Source: CAYRYU01 sp964428355
GTDB lineage: Bacteria; Muiribacteriota; Ozemobacteria; Ozemobacterales; Ozemobacteraceae
Length of the DNA stretch: 37,687 nucleotides
Direction: 5' to 3'
Assembly (NCBI GenBank): GCA_964428355.1
Contig: CAYRYU010000069.1
Coordinates: 1-37,687 of the forward strand
This document shows, piece after piece, positions 1 through 7,960 of this stretch (position 1 is the stretch's first letter; each line of letters starts with the position of its first letter). A program made the position numbers and the translations under genes. The notes below the pieces were generated by a model. The model did no database searches, was not told the DNA's origin, and saw only the letters and a list, made by a program, of their open reading frames with translations.

Positions 1-25
1 GTGCCCCGGTAAGGACTTCGGGACC

Positions 26-74
26 CATTGCTCTAAGGCCCAAAAATCGGGCCTAAGAGCAATGTGTAACTTTT
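26..74. terminator. Long inverted repeat, probable terminator of an upstream gene
   Basis: Bases 26-41 and 49-64 form a 16-bp stem with one A/A mismatch and a 7-base A-rich loop. The right arm is followed after a few bases by TTTT at 71-74. The stem is much longer than chance would give. The T-run is short and displaced, so termination is probable rather than certain. A transcript attenuator or a dispersed palindromic repeat are alternatives. Bases 1-25 show no recognisable gene. Confidence 0.5.
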
Positions 75-166
75 CGGGGCGTTGCGCGATGTTGGTTACG
101 GAGGAGGAACGGATTCCCCACCGAAAACCCCGAAGAAGATCGACCTTGATTCTGGAATGGGTATAT

Positions 167-196
167 TTGTTCAATTCCTTCCTGACGTGGTAGAAT
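167..196 (+). promoter_or_regulatory. Putative sigma70-like promoter of the S41 protease gene
   Basis: A TTGTTC element (167-172) lies 18 bases before TAGAAT (191-196), which matches the -10 consensus at five of six positions. Transcription would begin near 203, giving a leader of about 45 bases. A small 5-bp C5/G5 stem-loop (203-216) lies at the very start of that leader. The -35 match is weak, so the call rests mainly on the -10 element and its position. Confidence 0.4.
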
Positions 197-248
197 GATG
201 AACCCCCTATTGGGGGAATTTCGGGTACCCTTGCTGAAGGAGCACACA

Positions 249-1664
249 ATGAGCCGCGGATCATCTACGCTGGCCCCTCTCGGGAGGAGCTGTTGGCGCA
301 TCTGCCAGGGAATCGTCATCGTATGGTCACTGGTCTTCCTGGTTGCCGGGAACCTCGAAGCCACTTCGACGAACATCACCTACTTCAAGTCCCTCGATCT
401 GATCCGGAAAGTGATGGAAATCATCAAGTCCGACTACGTCGAAGAGAACATCGACGAGCAGAAGCTGATCTACGGCGCCATCGAAGGGATGCTCAAGACT
501 CTCGACGATCCCTATTCCCGGTTCATGGAACCCAAATCCTTCAAGGAAATGCAGGTCGAGACCCAGGGTGAGTTCGGCGGTCTCGGCATCGTAATCACCG
601 TCAAGGACAAGCGGCTGACCGTCATCTCCCCGATCGAGGACACCCCCGCCTTCCGCGCAGGGATCAAGGCCGCCGACGTCATCACCAAGATCGACGGAAA
701 GGACGTCACCGACATCGCCCTCCACGACGCAGTCAAGCTCCTCCGCGGACCGGAGGGCTCGAAGGTCGTGATCACCGTCTGGCGGGAAGGGATGAAGGAA
801 CCCCAGGAGTTCACCCTCATTCGCGAGATCATCAAGATCCCCAGCGTGAAATACTGGGTGATCAAGCCCAACATCGGGTATATCAGGCTCATCCAGTTCA
901 TCCAGACATCGGCGGAAGACCTCGAGAAAGCCATGATCGCCCTCGAGAAGGAGAAGTGCACCGCCATCATCCTTGACCTGCGAAACAATCCGGGCGGTCT
1001 CCTGACCGCCGCGGTCGAGGTTGGCCGGAAGTTCATCGCCAAGGGCGACATCGTTTCGATCAAGGGCCGCGACGGCGAGAAGAGCACCTTCAGCTCCTTC
1101 TTCCAGTCCCATCCCAATCTTCCGCTGGTTGTCCTGATCAACGAGGGATCCGCCTCCGCTTCCGAGATCGTTGCGGGAGCCATCAAGGACACCAAGCGCG
1201 GAATCCTCGTGGGAAAGAAATCCTTCGGAAAGGGCTCCGTCCAGACCGTCATCTCCCTGAACGACGGATCGGCTCTTGCCCTCACGACCGCCCTCTATTA
1301 CACGCCTTCCGGCGTCAACATCCACAAGAAGGGCATCGAGCCCGACATCGACGTGGAGATTCCCAAGCTGTCGGAGGAGGAACGCAAGGAAGTCGTGAAG
1401 ACGATCGAGGACGAGGAAAAACTTCAGAAGGAGCGCGACAAGAAAGCGGCGAACGCCTCGGGAACGGCGGAAGCCGGGCCCGCCTCCTCCACTTCCGATC
1501 TGGCTTCCGATTCCTTCAAGCCCAGCGGGTTCATCGAACCCCCCGACAGTTTCTCCAAAGGAAGCCTCCAGACATACGTCGTCAACAAGTATGATACCCA
1601 GCTTCAACGCGCAGTTGATCTGCTGAAATCGGCCGACGTGTTCCTGCCCATGATGAAGAAATGA
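249..1664 (+). CDS. ctpA: S41 family C-terminal processing peptidase (CtpA/Prc type)
   Basis: This is a 471-residue periplasmic serine protease that trims or degrades proteins from their C-terminus. The N-terminus has a signal sequence or anchor at about residues 17-36. A PDZ domain follows at roughly 80-160, with the GGLGI substrate-binding loop just ahead of it, and then the S41 catalytic core. The core retains the family Ser-Lys-Gln arrangement: Ser303 in the GSASASE motif, Lys328 in SFGKG, and Gln332 four residues later. The 25-residue Ser-Lys spacing is that of CtpA/CtpB. A charged, low-complexity tail starts near 380. I chose ATG 249 because GAAGGAG (236-242) sits 6 bases before it; an in-frame ATG at 195 lacks such a site and overlaps the putative -10. 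It lies directly before three prepilin genes, so pilus or secretion quality control is a possible role, but that is inference. Confidence 0.93.
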   Translation: MSRGSSTLAPLGRSCWRICQGIVIVWSLVFLVAGNLEATSTNITYFKSLDLIRKVMEIIKSDYVEENIDEQKLIYGAIEGMLKTLDDPYSRFMEPKSFKEMQVETQGEFGGLGIVITVKDKRLTVISPIEDTPAFRAGIKAADVITKIDGKDVTDIALHDAVKLLRGPEGSKVVITVWREGMKEPQEFTLIREIIKIPSVKYWVIKPNIGYIRLIQFIQTSAEDLEKAMIALEKEKCTAIILDLRNNPGGLLTAAVEVGRKFIAKGDIVSIKGRDGEKSTFSSFFQSHPNLPLVVLINEGSASASEIVAGAIKDTKRGILVGKKSFGKGSVQTVISLNDGSALALTTALYYTPSGVNIHKKGIEPDIDVEIPKLSEEERKEVVKTIEDEEKLQKERDKKAANASGTAEAGPASSTSDLASDSFKPSGFIEPPDSFSKGSLQTYVVNKYDTQLQRAVDLLKSADVFLPMMKK

Positions 1665-1671
1665 TCCCGGT

Positions 1672-1697
1672 TCCCGGGCGGCGTGTTCCGCCCGGGA
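1672..1697. other. Intergenic stem-loop after ctpA
   Basis: Bases 1672-1681 and 1688-1697 are perfectly complementary over 10 GC-rich bases around a 6-base loop. No T-run follows (ATACTTTCC), so this is not a clear Rho-independent terminator. It fits an mRNA-stabilising or partial-termination element between the protease gene and the prepilin genes. Confidence 0.6.
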
Positions 1698-1721
1698 TAC
1701 TTTCCCGAAGTGAGGAGTGAG

Positions 1722-2480
1722 ATGGCCTGCGAGGGAAGAACCAGGAAAGGTGTTACCCTGATCGAACTGATGGTCACGGTCGCCATCCTTGCCGTCATCG
1801 CAACTCTCTCTTTTCCGATGTTCCAGCTCATGCAGCAGCGCGACAAGGAGAATCGGCTGATCCGCATCCTCGAAGGCGTTAACTCGGCGATCATGGGAAG
1901 CGGGAGCTACGACAATAAGCATGTATTCTCCGGCATCTATTCGGAAGGCTACTCGAACTGGATCAGGCGGCAGATCATGGATTCCAAGTGGGATATCGAC
2001 AACAACAAGCTCACTCCCGGCGACAGGAAGAAGGCTCTCGATGTTGCGATGGAGCTCGGTCTCTTTTATCCCCTGACACCCTCACATCTCGAGAATCCAT
2101 CAATGGTTCAGACCGCCTTGATTCCCTACAATCTCCATACCGGAGGTCCACCCTACCTGAAAATCCGCATCAGGGTGGACCGCAGGTTCTTTCGCAAGGT
2201 TGCCCCCCACCCGTTCATCGGCTGGTATCCCGGGGCCCATTACGAGTTCGAGGCCGCTTTCTACGATGACAACGATGCCGACAGCGATTTCGAGACCGGA
2301 ACCCATACCTACGCATCCGAGTCCTGGCCGTTTCCGGTGATTTCCGGGCCCGAATACGATCCGACCGCGGACAACCCTGTGATTCCAAGGGCGGTCGGGG
2401 TCAAGCAGATCTGGTCGCGGGGAGCCGGCTTTTCCATCAAGGGGGAAAGCACCGATTCTTTCCCCAACACTTCAATGTGA
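1722..2480 (+). CDS. Prepilin-like protein with N-terminal cleavage/methylation motif (1 of 3)
   Basis: This is a 252-residue pseudopilin. It has a 10-residue basic leader ending in Gly10, then the hydrophobic helix beginning VTLIE, with Glu at mature position +5 as the prepilin peptidase and assembly rule requires. Mature residue +1 is Val rather than the usual Phe or Met. The C-terminal body (about 210 residues) is rich in aromatic, Asp and Pro residues and I do not recognise it. I chose ATG 1722 because AGGAG (1713-1717) precedes it and it gives a short leader; an upstream GTG at 1683 would lie inside the intergenic hairpin. The next gene starts 10 bases downstream. It is probably a subunit of the type IV pilus or type II secretion pseudopilus built by the PilB-M-N-O genes downstream. 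Confidence 0.85.
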   Translation: MACEGRTRKGVTLIELMVTVAILAVIATLSFPMFQLMQQRDKENRLIRILEGVNSAIMGSGSYDNKHVFSGIYSEGYSNWIRRQIMDSKWDIDNNKLTPGDRKKALDVAMELGLFYPLTPSHLENPSMVQTALIPYNLHTGGPPYLKIRIRVDRRFFRKVAPHPFIGWYPGAHYEFEAAFYDDNDADSDFETGTHTYASESWPFPVISGPEYDPTADNPVIPRAVGVKQIWSRGAGFSIKGESTDSFPNTSM

Positions 2481-2490
2481 GAAACCGGCC

Positions 2491-3135
2491 ATGAGAGATA
2501 ACCCGAAATCCGAAAGCATGACGTTTCCCAGAATGGGTCGGGGGCGAAGGCTCTTCCTCTCAGACGGGTTCACGATCATGGAACTGATCGTCGTCGTCGC
2601 GATCCTGGGAGTGATCTCCCTCGCAGCCGTTCCCTTCGCCGAACTATCCTTCATCCGCCTGAAGGAGGCCGAGTTCCAGACCAACCTCGACAACATCCGG
2701 ATCGCGATCCAGACCTGGCGCCAGGATTGCGAAACCTCCGTTCTCCGGCAGTTCAGCAACAGGGGCCAACCGACCACGGACGTCGGTACGATGCCCGACA
2801 GCCTGTTCTTCCCCCCGTCGATCGATCTGCTGGCCAAACCTCCCGCGGGAGGGATCATCCTTTATTACCCTCCCGGCGTGGCAACCGCGACATTCTATCC
2901 GCGGAAATACCTCAATCGTCTTCCGGACGATCCATTCGTCGGTGGGCAATGCTGGGTCCAGCATTATGCGTCCGCCGCGGCGGGGTACAACCCCTCCAGC
3001 ATCTACAGCCAGGGAGTCATCACCCCGGCAGTGAACAACGGAACGGGAGTTTTCGACGTCTCGGCGATTCCCGCGACCGATACCCGTCGTGGGTTTGTCC
3101 AGGCGATCGATGGAAGCCGTTATGAAGATTGGTAG
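2491..3135 (+). CDS. Prepilin-like protein with N-terminal cleavage/methylation motif (2 of 3)
   Basis: This is a pseudopilin of 214 residues as called. The leader ends at Gly26 and is followed by FTIME and a long hydrophobic stretch with VVVAILGVISL, Glu being at mature +5. The leader is long for the class. In-frame ATGs at 2518 and 2536 would give more usual leaders, so the start is uncertain and no strong ribosome-binding site settles it. The periplasmic body has no domain I can name. It lies between two other prepilin genes on the same strand, and its stop overlaps the ribosome-binding site of the next gene, which implies co-expression. Confidence 0.82.
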   Translation: MRDNPKSESMTFPRMGRGRRLFLSDGFTIMELIVVVAILGVISLAAVPFAELSFIRLKEAEFQTNLDNIRIAIQTWRQDCETSVLRQFSNRGQPTTDVGTMPDSLFFPPSIDLLAKPPAGGIILYYPPGVATATFYPRKYLNRLPDDPFVGGQCWVQHYASAAAGYNPSSIYSQGVITPAVNNGTGVFDVSAIPATDTRRGFVQAIDGSRYEDW

Positions 3136-3148
3136 GAGAGGTGGACCT

Positions 3149-3787
3149 ATGAACAGGCGGAATTCGCTGACCGACCGGGCGGGTTTTTCGGTCCTCGAGC
3201 TGATCGTCGTGGTCGCGATCGTGGGAATCCTTGCCGGCGTGGCGGTTCCCTATTACACGGATTACATCTCCGATTCGCGCAGGGGGGTTCTCAAACAGAA
3301 TGTTGCGGCTTACCGGAAGGTCCTCAACGAGTTCCTTGGAGACCATAGCAGAGGCCCTTTCCAGGTCCCCGCGGAGGCGGGAGGGACGACCTATTATGAC
3401 AGTGCGAACTGGGCTACCGACAGCGAACTGGTGGGCGGGCCCGTCCAGATTCCGAAGGCTGGAACGATCAAGCGTCCGAAGAATCTGAAATACTTCGCCA
3501 CCACCCCTGTTTTCGAAGATCCCGAGAATGGCGCGCGCATCATCCCCACGTTCAAACAACCTATCTGCCGGTACATCGACAACGCCCCGAACGACAACAT
3601 ATTCAACATCGACACCGAGTTTGCTTTCAAGGACCTCAACGCAGACGGGATTTTCAACGACCTCGAAACCGATGAAAGGCTCTACAATTACGGGAGCGTT
3701 CCGGAGAATCCCCTCAAAGGAAGCGCCGGAAAGGCCCTCGATTACACCGACATCCAGGTGACCGACAGTCTGGGAGTATCCTATTGA
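3149..3787 (+). CDS. Prepilin-like protein with N-terminal cleavage/methylation motif (3 of 3)
   Basis: This is a 212-residue pseudopilin. A 12-residue leader ends in Ala-Gly and is followed by FSVLE and a hydrophobic helix, with Glu at mature +5. After the helix come YYTDYISDSRRG and AYRKVLNEFL, an arrangement typical of GspG/PulG-like and major pilin-like proteins. The central body contains DLNADGIFNDLETDE, an Asp-rich stretch that could bind calcium as in GspG pseudopilins; this is a suggestion only. ATG 3149 is preferred because AGGAG and GAGGTGG lie just upstream (3134-3144). Starts at 3089 or 3122 would overlap the previous gene. This is the best candidate of the three for a major pseudopilin. 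Confidence 0.85.
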   Translation: MNRRNSLTDRAGFSVLELIVVVAIVGILAGVAVPYYTDYISDSRRGVLKQNVAAYRKVLNEFLGDHSRGPFQVPAEAGGTTYYDSANWATDSELVGGPVQIPKAGTIKRPKNLKYFATTPVFEDPENGARIIPTFKQPICRYIDNAPNDNIFNIDTEFAFKDLNADGIFNDLETDERLYNYGSVPENPLKGSAGKALDYTDIQVTDSLGVSY

Positions 3788-3832
3788 TGCCCCTCCTACC
3801 GTTTTTGCCTCTTCCCCCGGGGGAGGTTCCCG

Positions 3833-3861
3833 TTGACCGTGTTTCCGAATTCGACTATTGT
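3833..3861 (+). promoter_or_regulatory. Putative sigma70-like promoter of pilB
   Basis: TTGACC (3833-3838, five of six matches to the -35 consensus) is followed by a 17-base spacer and TATTGT (3856-3861, four of six). Transcription would start near 3868, ahead of the pilB start. This would let the ATPase-pilMNOP block be expressed separately from the prepilin genes. A GC palindrome (3813-3824) lies just upstream. Confidence 0.5.
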
Positions 3862-3918
3862 GACTAAGATCACTCGGCACAGGTGCCGATAATTTCGAGG
3901 AAGGATCATTCTCAAGCC

Positions 3919-5688
3919 ATGACCCAAGAATTCCTCAAACGCAAGAAGATCGGTGAAATCCTGATCGAGATGAAGGCCATTACCCCCGAACAGCGGGATA
4001 TGGCCCTCAAGAAGCAGACTTCCATCCGGAAGATGATCGGGGAAATCCTCATCGAGATGAAAGCCCTGACCGAGGAAACCCTCTTCCGCGGGCTTTCAAT
4101 CCAGTCGGGGATCGAGTTCGTCAACCTCACCAATGCCGACCTCAACAGGGAACTGATCCGGCAGCTTCCCGAGAGCCTGATCAAGACCTACAAGTTCATC
4201 CCCCTGAAAAAGGAACCAAAATCGCTGACGATCGCCGTTTACGACCCGTCGAACACGAAGATGTTCGACAGCATCAAGCTGGCGACCGGGTACATGTTCA
4301 TCAAATGGGTCCTGGCGATGAAGAGCCAGATCCTGCACGTAATCAACGATGTCCTGTATCGGCCCCAGAACGTTCTCGACAACGTTCCCATCGACGACCT
4401 TCTGCGTGACGTGAAACTGGAGTTCACGAAGGACGAGTCGATGCCCTCGATATTCGGGGGAAACATTGCCGGTGGGGATGTCAACCTCGAGGAGCTGAAA
4501 CGCGAGTCCGATCAGACGTCGATCGTCACCCTCGTGAACAAGGTCATCCTCGATGCCGTCAAGATGAGGGCTTCGGACATCCACATCGAGGTGTTCGAGA
4601 ACTTCATCCAGGTCCGGTACCGCATCGACGGAATCCTCTACGATATCCTTCCGGTCGAAAAGGCCGCCCACCAGGCGATCATCTCCCGTATCAAGATCAT
4701 GTCCAACCTCGACATCACCGAACGGTTCATGCCCCAGGACGGGAACTTCAAGCTGAAGGTCAAGAACCAGAACATCGAGTTCCGCGTTGCCATCCTCCCG
4801 TCGATCTACGGGCAGAACTGCACCATCCGCGTTCTTGACGCGGGCCGTGTCAACCTCGAGCTCAAGAGCCTTGGATTCCACGAGGACGAACTCAAGATTT
4901 TCGAATACAACATCGGGCGCCCATGGGGGCTTGCCCTGATCGCGGGCCCCACCGGATCGGGAAAAACCACGACCCTCTATTCCGCGATTTCCTTGATCAA
5001 CAACCGCCAGGTCAAGATCATCACGATCGAGGACCCCGTCGAATTCAAGATTCCCGGGGTCCACCAGATGCAGGTCCATGAGAACCGGGTCGATGAGAAC
5101 CGCTCGCTGACGTTCGCGAAAGGGCTACGGTCGATCCTGCGTCTCGACCCCGACGTCATCCTGGTGGGAGAAATCCGCGACTATGAAACCGCGGAAATCA
5201 CGATCAAGGCCGCTCTCACCGGCCACATGGTCTTTTCGACGATCCACGCGAACTCCGCCATCGAAACGGTCAACCGGCTCGAAAACCTCGGCGTCGACCC
5301 CTATCTCTTCGCGTCCGCCCTCAGCATCCTTGTCGGCCAGCGGCTGGTCCGAAAGATCTGTCCCGCCTGCAGGGTGACGGTCGAAACGACACCCTTCCTC
5401 CTCGGAACGCTGGGACTCGATGTCGAGGCCTACAAGAACCACGTTTTCTACAAGGGCACCGGATGCAAGGAGTGCAACAACAGCGGCTTCCGCGATCGTA
5501 CTGGCCTGTTCGAGGTGATCGAGGTCAACCAGCAGTTGAAGGAGCTCATCAGCCAGCGACAATCGGCGGTTGCCCTCATCAAGCATCTCCGGGCGAACAA
5601 GATCCCCACGATCACCGACGCCTGCCTTTCGAAGGTCCTGTCGGGGGAGGTCCCGATCGAAGAATACATCATGGTCAACATGGGATGA
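3919..5688 (+). CDS. pilB: GspE/PilB-family type IV pilus/type II secretion assembly ATPase
   Basis: This is the cytoplasmic hexameric ATPase that drives polymerisation of pilins or pseudopilins (589 residues). The N-terminus carries two MshEN-like motifs in tandem (about 8-31 and 39-62), each with IGEILIEMKA, related to the c-di-GMP-binding module of some PilB/MshE proteins. The usual Arg of the first motif is Lys and the internal Gly is replaced, so ligand binding is uncertain. The C-terminal motor has Walker A GPTGSGKT at 343-350, Walker B with VILVGEIRD near 411-420, a His box with FSTIHAN, and the family's zinc-binding Cys pairs at C481/C484 and C516/C519. It is therefore an assembly ATPase rather than PilT. 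ATG 3919 is chosen because it precedes the conserved domain; GTG 3883 is an alternative start without a clear ribosome-binding site. Confidence 0.94.
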   Translation: MTQEFLKRKKIGEILIEMKAITPEQRDMALKKQTSIRKMIGEILIEMKALTEETLFRGLSIQSGIEFVNLTNADLNRELIRQLPESLIKTYKFIPLKKEPKSLTIAVYDPSNTKMFDSIKLATGYMFIKWVLAMKSQILHVINDVLYRPQNVLDNVPIDDLLRDVKLEFTKDESMPSIFGGNIAGGDVNLEELKRESDQTSIVTLVNKVILDAVKMRASDIHIEVFENFIQVRYRIDGILYDILPVEKAAHQAIISRIKIMSNLDITERFMPQDGNFKLKVKNQNIEFRVAILPSIYGQNCTIRVLDAGRVNLELKSLGFHEDELKIFEYNIGRPWGLALIAGPTGSGKTTTLYSAISLINNRQVKIITIEDPVEFKIPGVHQMQVHENRVDENRSLTFAKGLRSILRLDPDVILVGEIRDYETAEITIKAALTGHMVFSTIHANSAIETVNRLENLGVDPYLFASALSILVGQRLVRKICPACRVTVETTPFLLGTLGLDVEAYKNHVFYKGTGCKECNNSGFRDRTGLFEVIEVNQQLKELISQRQSAVALIKHLRANKIPTITDACLSKVLSGEVPIEEYIMVNMG

Positions 5689-5694
5689 GGTGAC

Positions 5695-6765
5695 ATGGCA
5701 AAATTCAGGGGACCCGCCTTCGACCTGGTTCTGGACCTCGGAACCTATGAGATGCGTCTGTTGCGCCTGGAGTCGGCCGTACCCGGGGAAATCCGCCTCA
5801 AGAAATGTTTCTCGGTGGAATCTCCCCGCGAATTCGTCGTTTCCACGTATATCGAAAATCCCATCATCGACGCGACACCGGTCGAGCGGGCTGTCAAATC
5901 GCTCGTGGCGAAAGCCCAGGCATCCTACGAAAATGTCATGGTACTTGTTCCCGACCATTTCAGCCTCGTCAACCTCGTGGTTGCGCCCCCCAAGTATTCC
6001 CAGAAGGAGTCATTGGAGGCTCTCCGCGAGGATTTCGCTCCCATCATGCCTCTCCCGATCGAAAACTGGTTCATCGTCCACAAGCCCATCGGGCTATGGG
6101 AGGAGGACGAGATCACAGTCGGGCTGGCCGCCGTGAAAAACAACCTTCTCGAAACCGGCGGGATAGTCCAGAAAGCCGGGCTCAACCCGCAGGTTTTCGA
6201 CATCAACTTCTTCAACGTCGCCAACCTTCTCGAGACCCACCTGGTTTCGCAGGAAAACCGCGGCAAGAACATCGCCATAGTCCATCTCGGGAACGAGACC
6301 ACCTCGGTGGGGGTATTCCGGGACGGCCAGATCCGGACCTTCCTCAACCGCCCGGTGGGCGGATTCGATTTCACCAAGCAGATTGCGAAGCACTTCCACG
6401 TTCCCGATTCCGAGGGAGAACAATTCAAGAAGAAGGAAGTGTTCTTTCTTCCCGAATACTCCCCCGAGCAGGAAAACGTCTACAACTTCACCGTAGTCCG
6501 GAACGTCTTTTCGACTCTTTCCCGCGAGATCTTCAGCACCATCGAGAATTACCTGACCCGGTTCAGGGAGTTCACCGTCCACGAGATAATCCTCTCGGGG
6601 GGCGGAGCCAACTTCCAGAACATCGCCATAACGCTTGCGGCCAACCTGAACACGACGGTCACCTACGCATCGGACTATTTCAAGGTCTTCATCGAGGGAA
6701 AGGTCCTCGACGCGACCGACGCAAACTGTCTCGCTCCCGCATGCGGAGCCTTCCTGAGGGAGTAG
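5695..6765 (+). CDS. pilM: PilM-like actin-fold protein of the pilus/secretion inner-membrane platform
   Basis: This 356-residue protein has an actin/FtsA-type nucleotide-binding fold. Visible elements are the phosphate-1 loop near the start (LVLDLGTYEMRLLRLE), a second phosphate-loop-like motif around 198-206 (IVHLGNETTSV), and the adenosine-type motif ILSGGGANFQNI near 300. PilM sits in the cytoplasm, binds the N-terminal tail of PilN and links PilB to the PilNOP complex. There is no signal peptide or membrane segment. It starts 6 bases after the pilB stop with GAGGTG as ribosome-binding site and is followed after 3 bases by the PilN-like gene. This order is characteristic of T4P and GspL-split T2S systems. 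Confidence 0.87.
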   Translation: MAKFRGPAFDLVLDLGTYEMRLLRLESAVPGEIRLKKCFSVESPREFVVSTYIENPIIDATPVERAVKSLVAKAQASYENVMVLVPDHFSLVNLVVAPPKYSQKESLEALREDFAPIMPLPIENWFIVHKPIGLWEEDEITVGLAAVKNNLLETGGIVQKAGLNPQVFDINFFNVANLLETHLVSQENRGKNIAIVHLGNETTSVGVFRDGQIRTFLNRPVGGFDFTKQIAKHFHVPDSEGEQFKKKEVFFLPEYSPEQENVYNFTVVRNVFSTLSREIFSTIENYLTRFREFTVHEIILSGGGANFQNIAITLAANLNTTVTYASDYFKVFIEGKVLDATDANCLAPACGAFLRE

Positions 6766-6768
6766 CAG

Positions 6769-7332
6769 ATGAAATTCCAGTTCGATCTTCTCCCCCAGGA
6801 ATACAAGAGCCTCAAACGCGACATCCTGGGCTTCGTCCTGGCCTTCTTTGCCGTCACCACGTGTGTCTCCTTCGCCTTCGTCCGCTGGGGAAGGAACAAC
6901 CTCGACCTGATCAAGGCCCAGAAGGAGATCGAGGACCTCAAGACCGAACTCAGGACCCAATACGAAAGAACGAAGTCGCTCCAACCTCCGGCCGCCGAGA
7001 TTGCGGCCTGGAACAGCCGGGTCGAGTTCATCAACAAGAACCTCGACACCCCGGGAACCTCATGGGTCGATTTCCTCTTCGCCATCGAAGCCACGGTTCC
7101 CGAGAACATCTACATCAAATCCCTCAACCCCCTGAATTTCAGCAATCCCAACCAGAATTTCACCCTTGTGGGGGAAGCCAACTCGATCGGGGAAGTCCTG
7201 ACCTTCGTGGAGCATCTCCAGAAATCGAAGAAGTTCCAGAACATTTTCCTGCTCCAGAATTCCAACGTCCTGGTGAACGGGAAACCCCTCGTCCAGTTCA
7301 CCCTGTCCTTCGTGTTCCAGGACAAGCCATGA
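6769..7332 (+). CDS. pilN: PilN-like inner-membrane platform protein
   Basis: This is a 187-residue bitopic membrane protein. The short cytoplasmic N-terminus starts MKFQFDLLPQEY, resembling the INLLP-type motif through which PilN binds PilM. One membrane helix follows at about 22-42, then a periplasmic coiled coil (about 48-75) and a ferredoxin-like C-terminal domain. Sequence similarity in this family is low, so the call relies on architecture and on its place between PilM and PilO. It forms part of the alignment platform between the ATPase and the outer-membrane secretin. The next gene starts 28 bases downstream. Confidence 0.8.
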   Translation: MKFQFDLLPQEYKSLKRDILGFVLAFFAVTTCVSFAFVRWGRNNLDLIKAQKEIEDLKTELRTQYERTKSLQPPAAEIAAWNSRVEFINKNLDTPGTSWVDFLFAIEATVPENIYIKSLNPLNFSNPNQNFTLVGEANSIGEVLTFVEHLQKSKKFQNIFLLQNSNVLVNGKPLVQFTLSFVFQDKP

Positions 7333-7360
7333 AAAACCGCGTCGGCCGGAGGAATACCGA

Positions 7361-7960
7361 GTGAAAACCAGACTTCGTTCCATCCTCGAACGGGTCTTCA
7401 GTTATGGTGCCACGGTCCTTGCCGTGCTTGGCGGCCTGTATTTCCTCACCCACGTCGAGTCCTCCCAGAAGGAGACCTTGAACCAGAAGAGGCAGGAGCG
7501 GCTCGATGTCGAGACGAAGCTTGCCGATGCGAAGAAGGAATACGACCAGCGGCGGGTTAAGGTCGACAAGATTTCCAAGGACCTGGCGGCCTACCAGGCT
7601 GAGGTGAAGGATAAATTCGACCGGCTCCTCCAGGAATCCAGGATGTACACCGACTTCATCCGGAAGGTGGAAAGCAAGGCCCAGGCATTCGAGATCACGA
7701 TCCAGAACTCGAAATACGATCCTCCGAAGCCCCTGGTCGGCGGGCCCGCCGCCTATCAGGAGTTCCAGTTCACCCTCTCCATCACCGGGTTCTACGAAAA
7801 GATGAAGAATTTTCTCTGGGAACTGGAACATGGGCTCGGTTGTCTCGCCAAGGTGACGAACATCATCATCACCCCCCCGATTTGCGATGTGAATGGCCGG
7901 ATGGCACTCCAGATCACCCTTACCACGTTCTTCCGGCCGAATGAAGGGACGAAACCGTGA
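7361..7960 (+). CDS. pilO: PilO-like inner-membrane platform protein
   Basis: This is a 199-residue protein with one N-terminal membrane helix (about 12-30), a long charged coiled coil (about 32-85) and a compact periplasmic C-terminal domain. That is the PilO/GspM layout. Translation starts at GTG 7361, supported by GGAGGA at 7348-7353. It is expected to heterodimerise with the PilN-like protein through the coiled coils. Its stop overlaps the GTG start of the next gene (GTGA), which points to translational coupling. The identification is by position and topology rather than strong motifs. Confidence 0.75.
   Translation: MKTRLRSILERVFSYGATVLAVLGGLYFLTHVESSQKETLNQKRQERLDVETKLADAKKEYDQRRVKVDKISKDLAAYQAEVKDKFDRLLQESRMYTDFIRKVESKAQAFEITIQNSKYDPPKPLVGGPAAYQEFQFTLSITGFYEKMKNFLWELEHGLGCLAKVTNIIITPPICDVNGRMALQITLTTFFRPNEGTKP

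Noticed and set aside
3808..3826. GC palindrome before pilB considered as a terminator
   Set aside because: The palindrome leaves almost no loop and is not followed by a T-run. It also lies directly upstream of a promoter-like pair.
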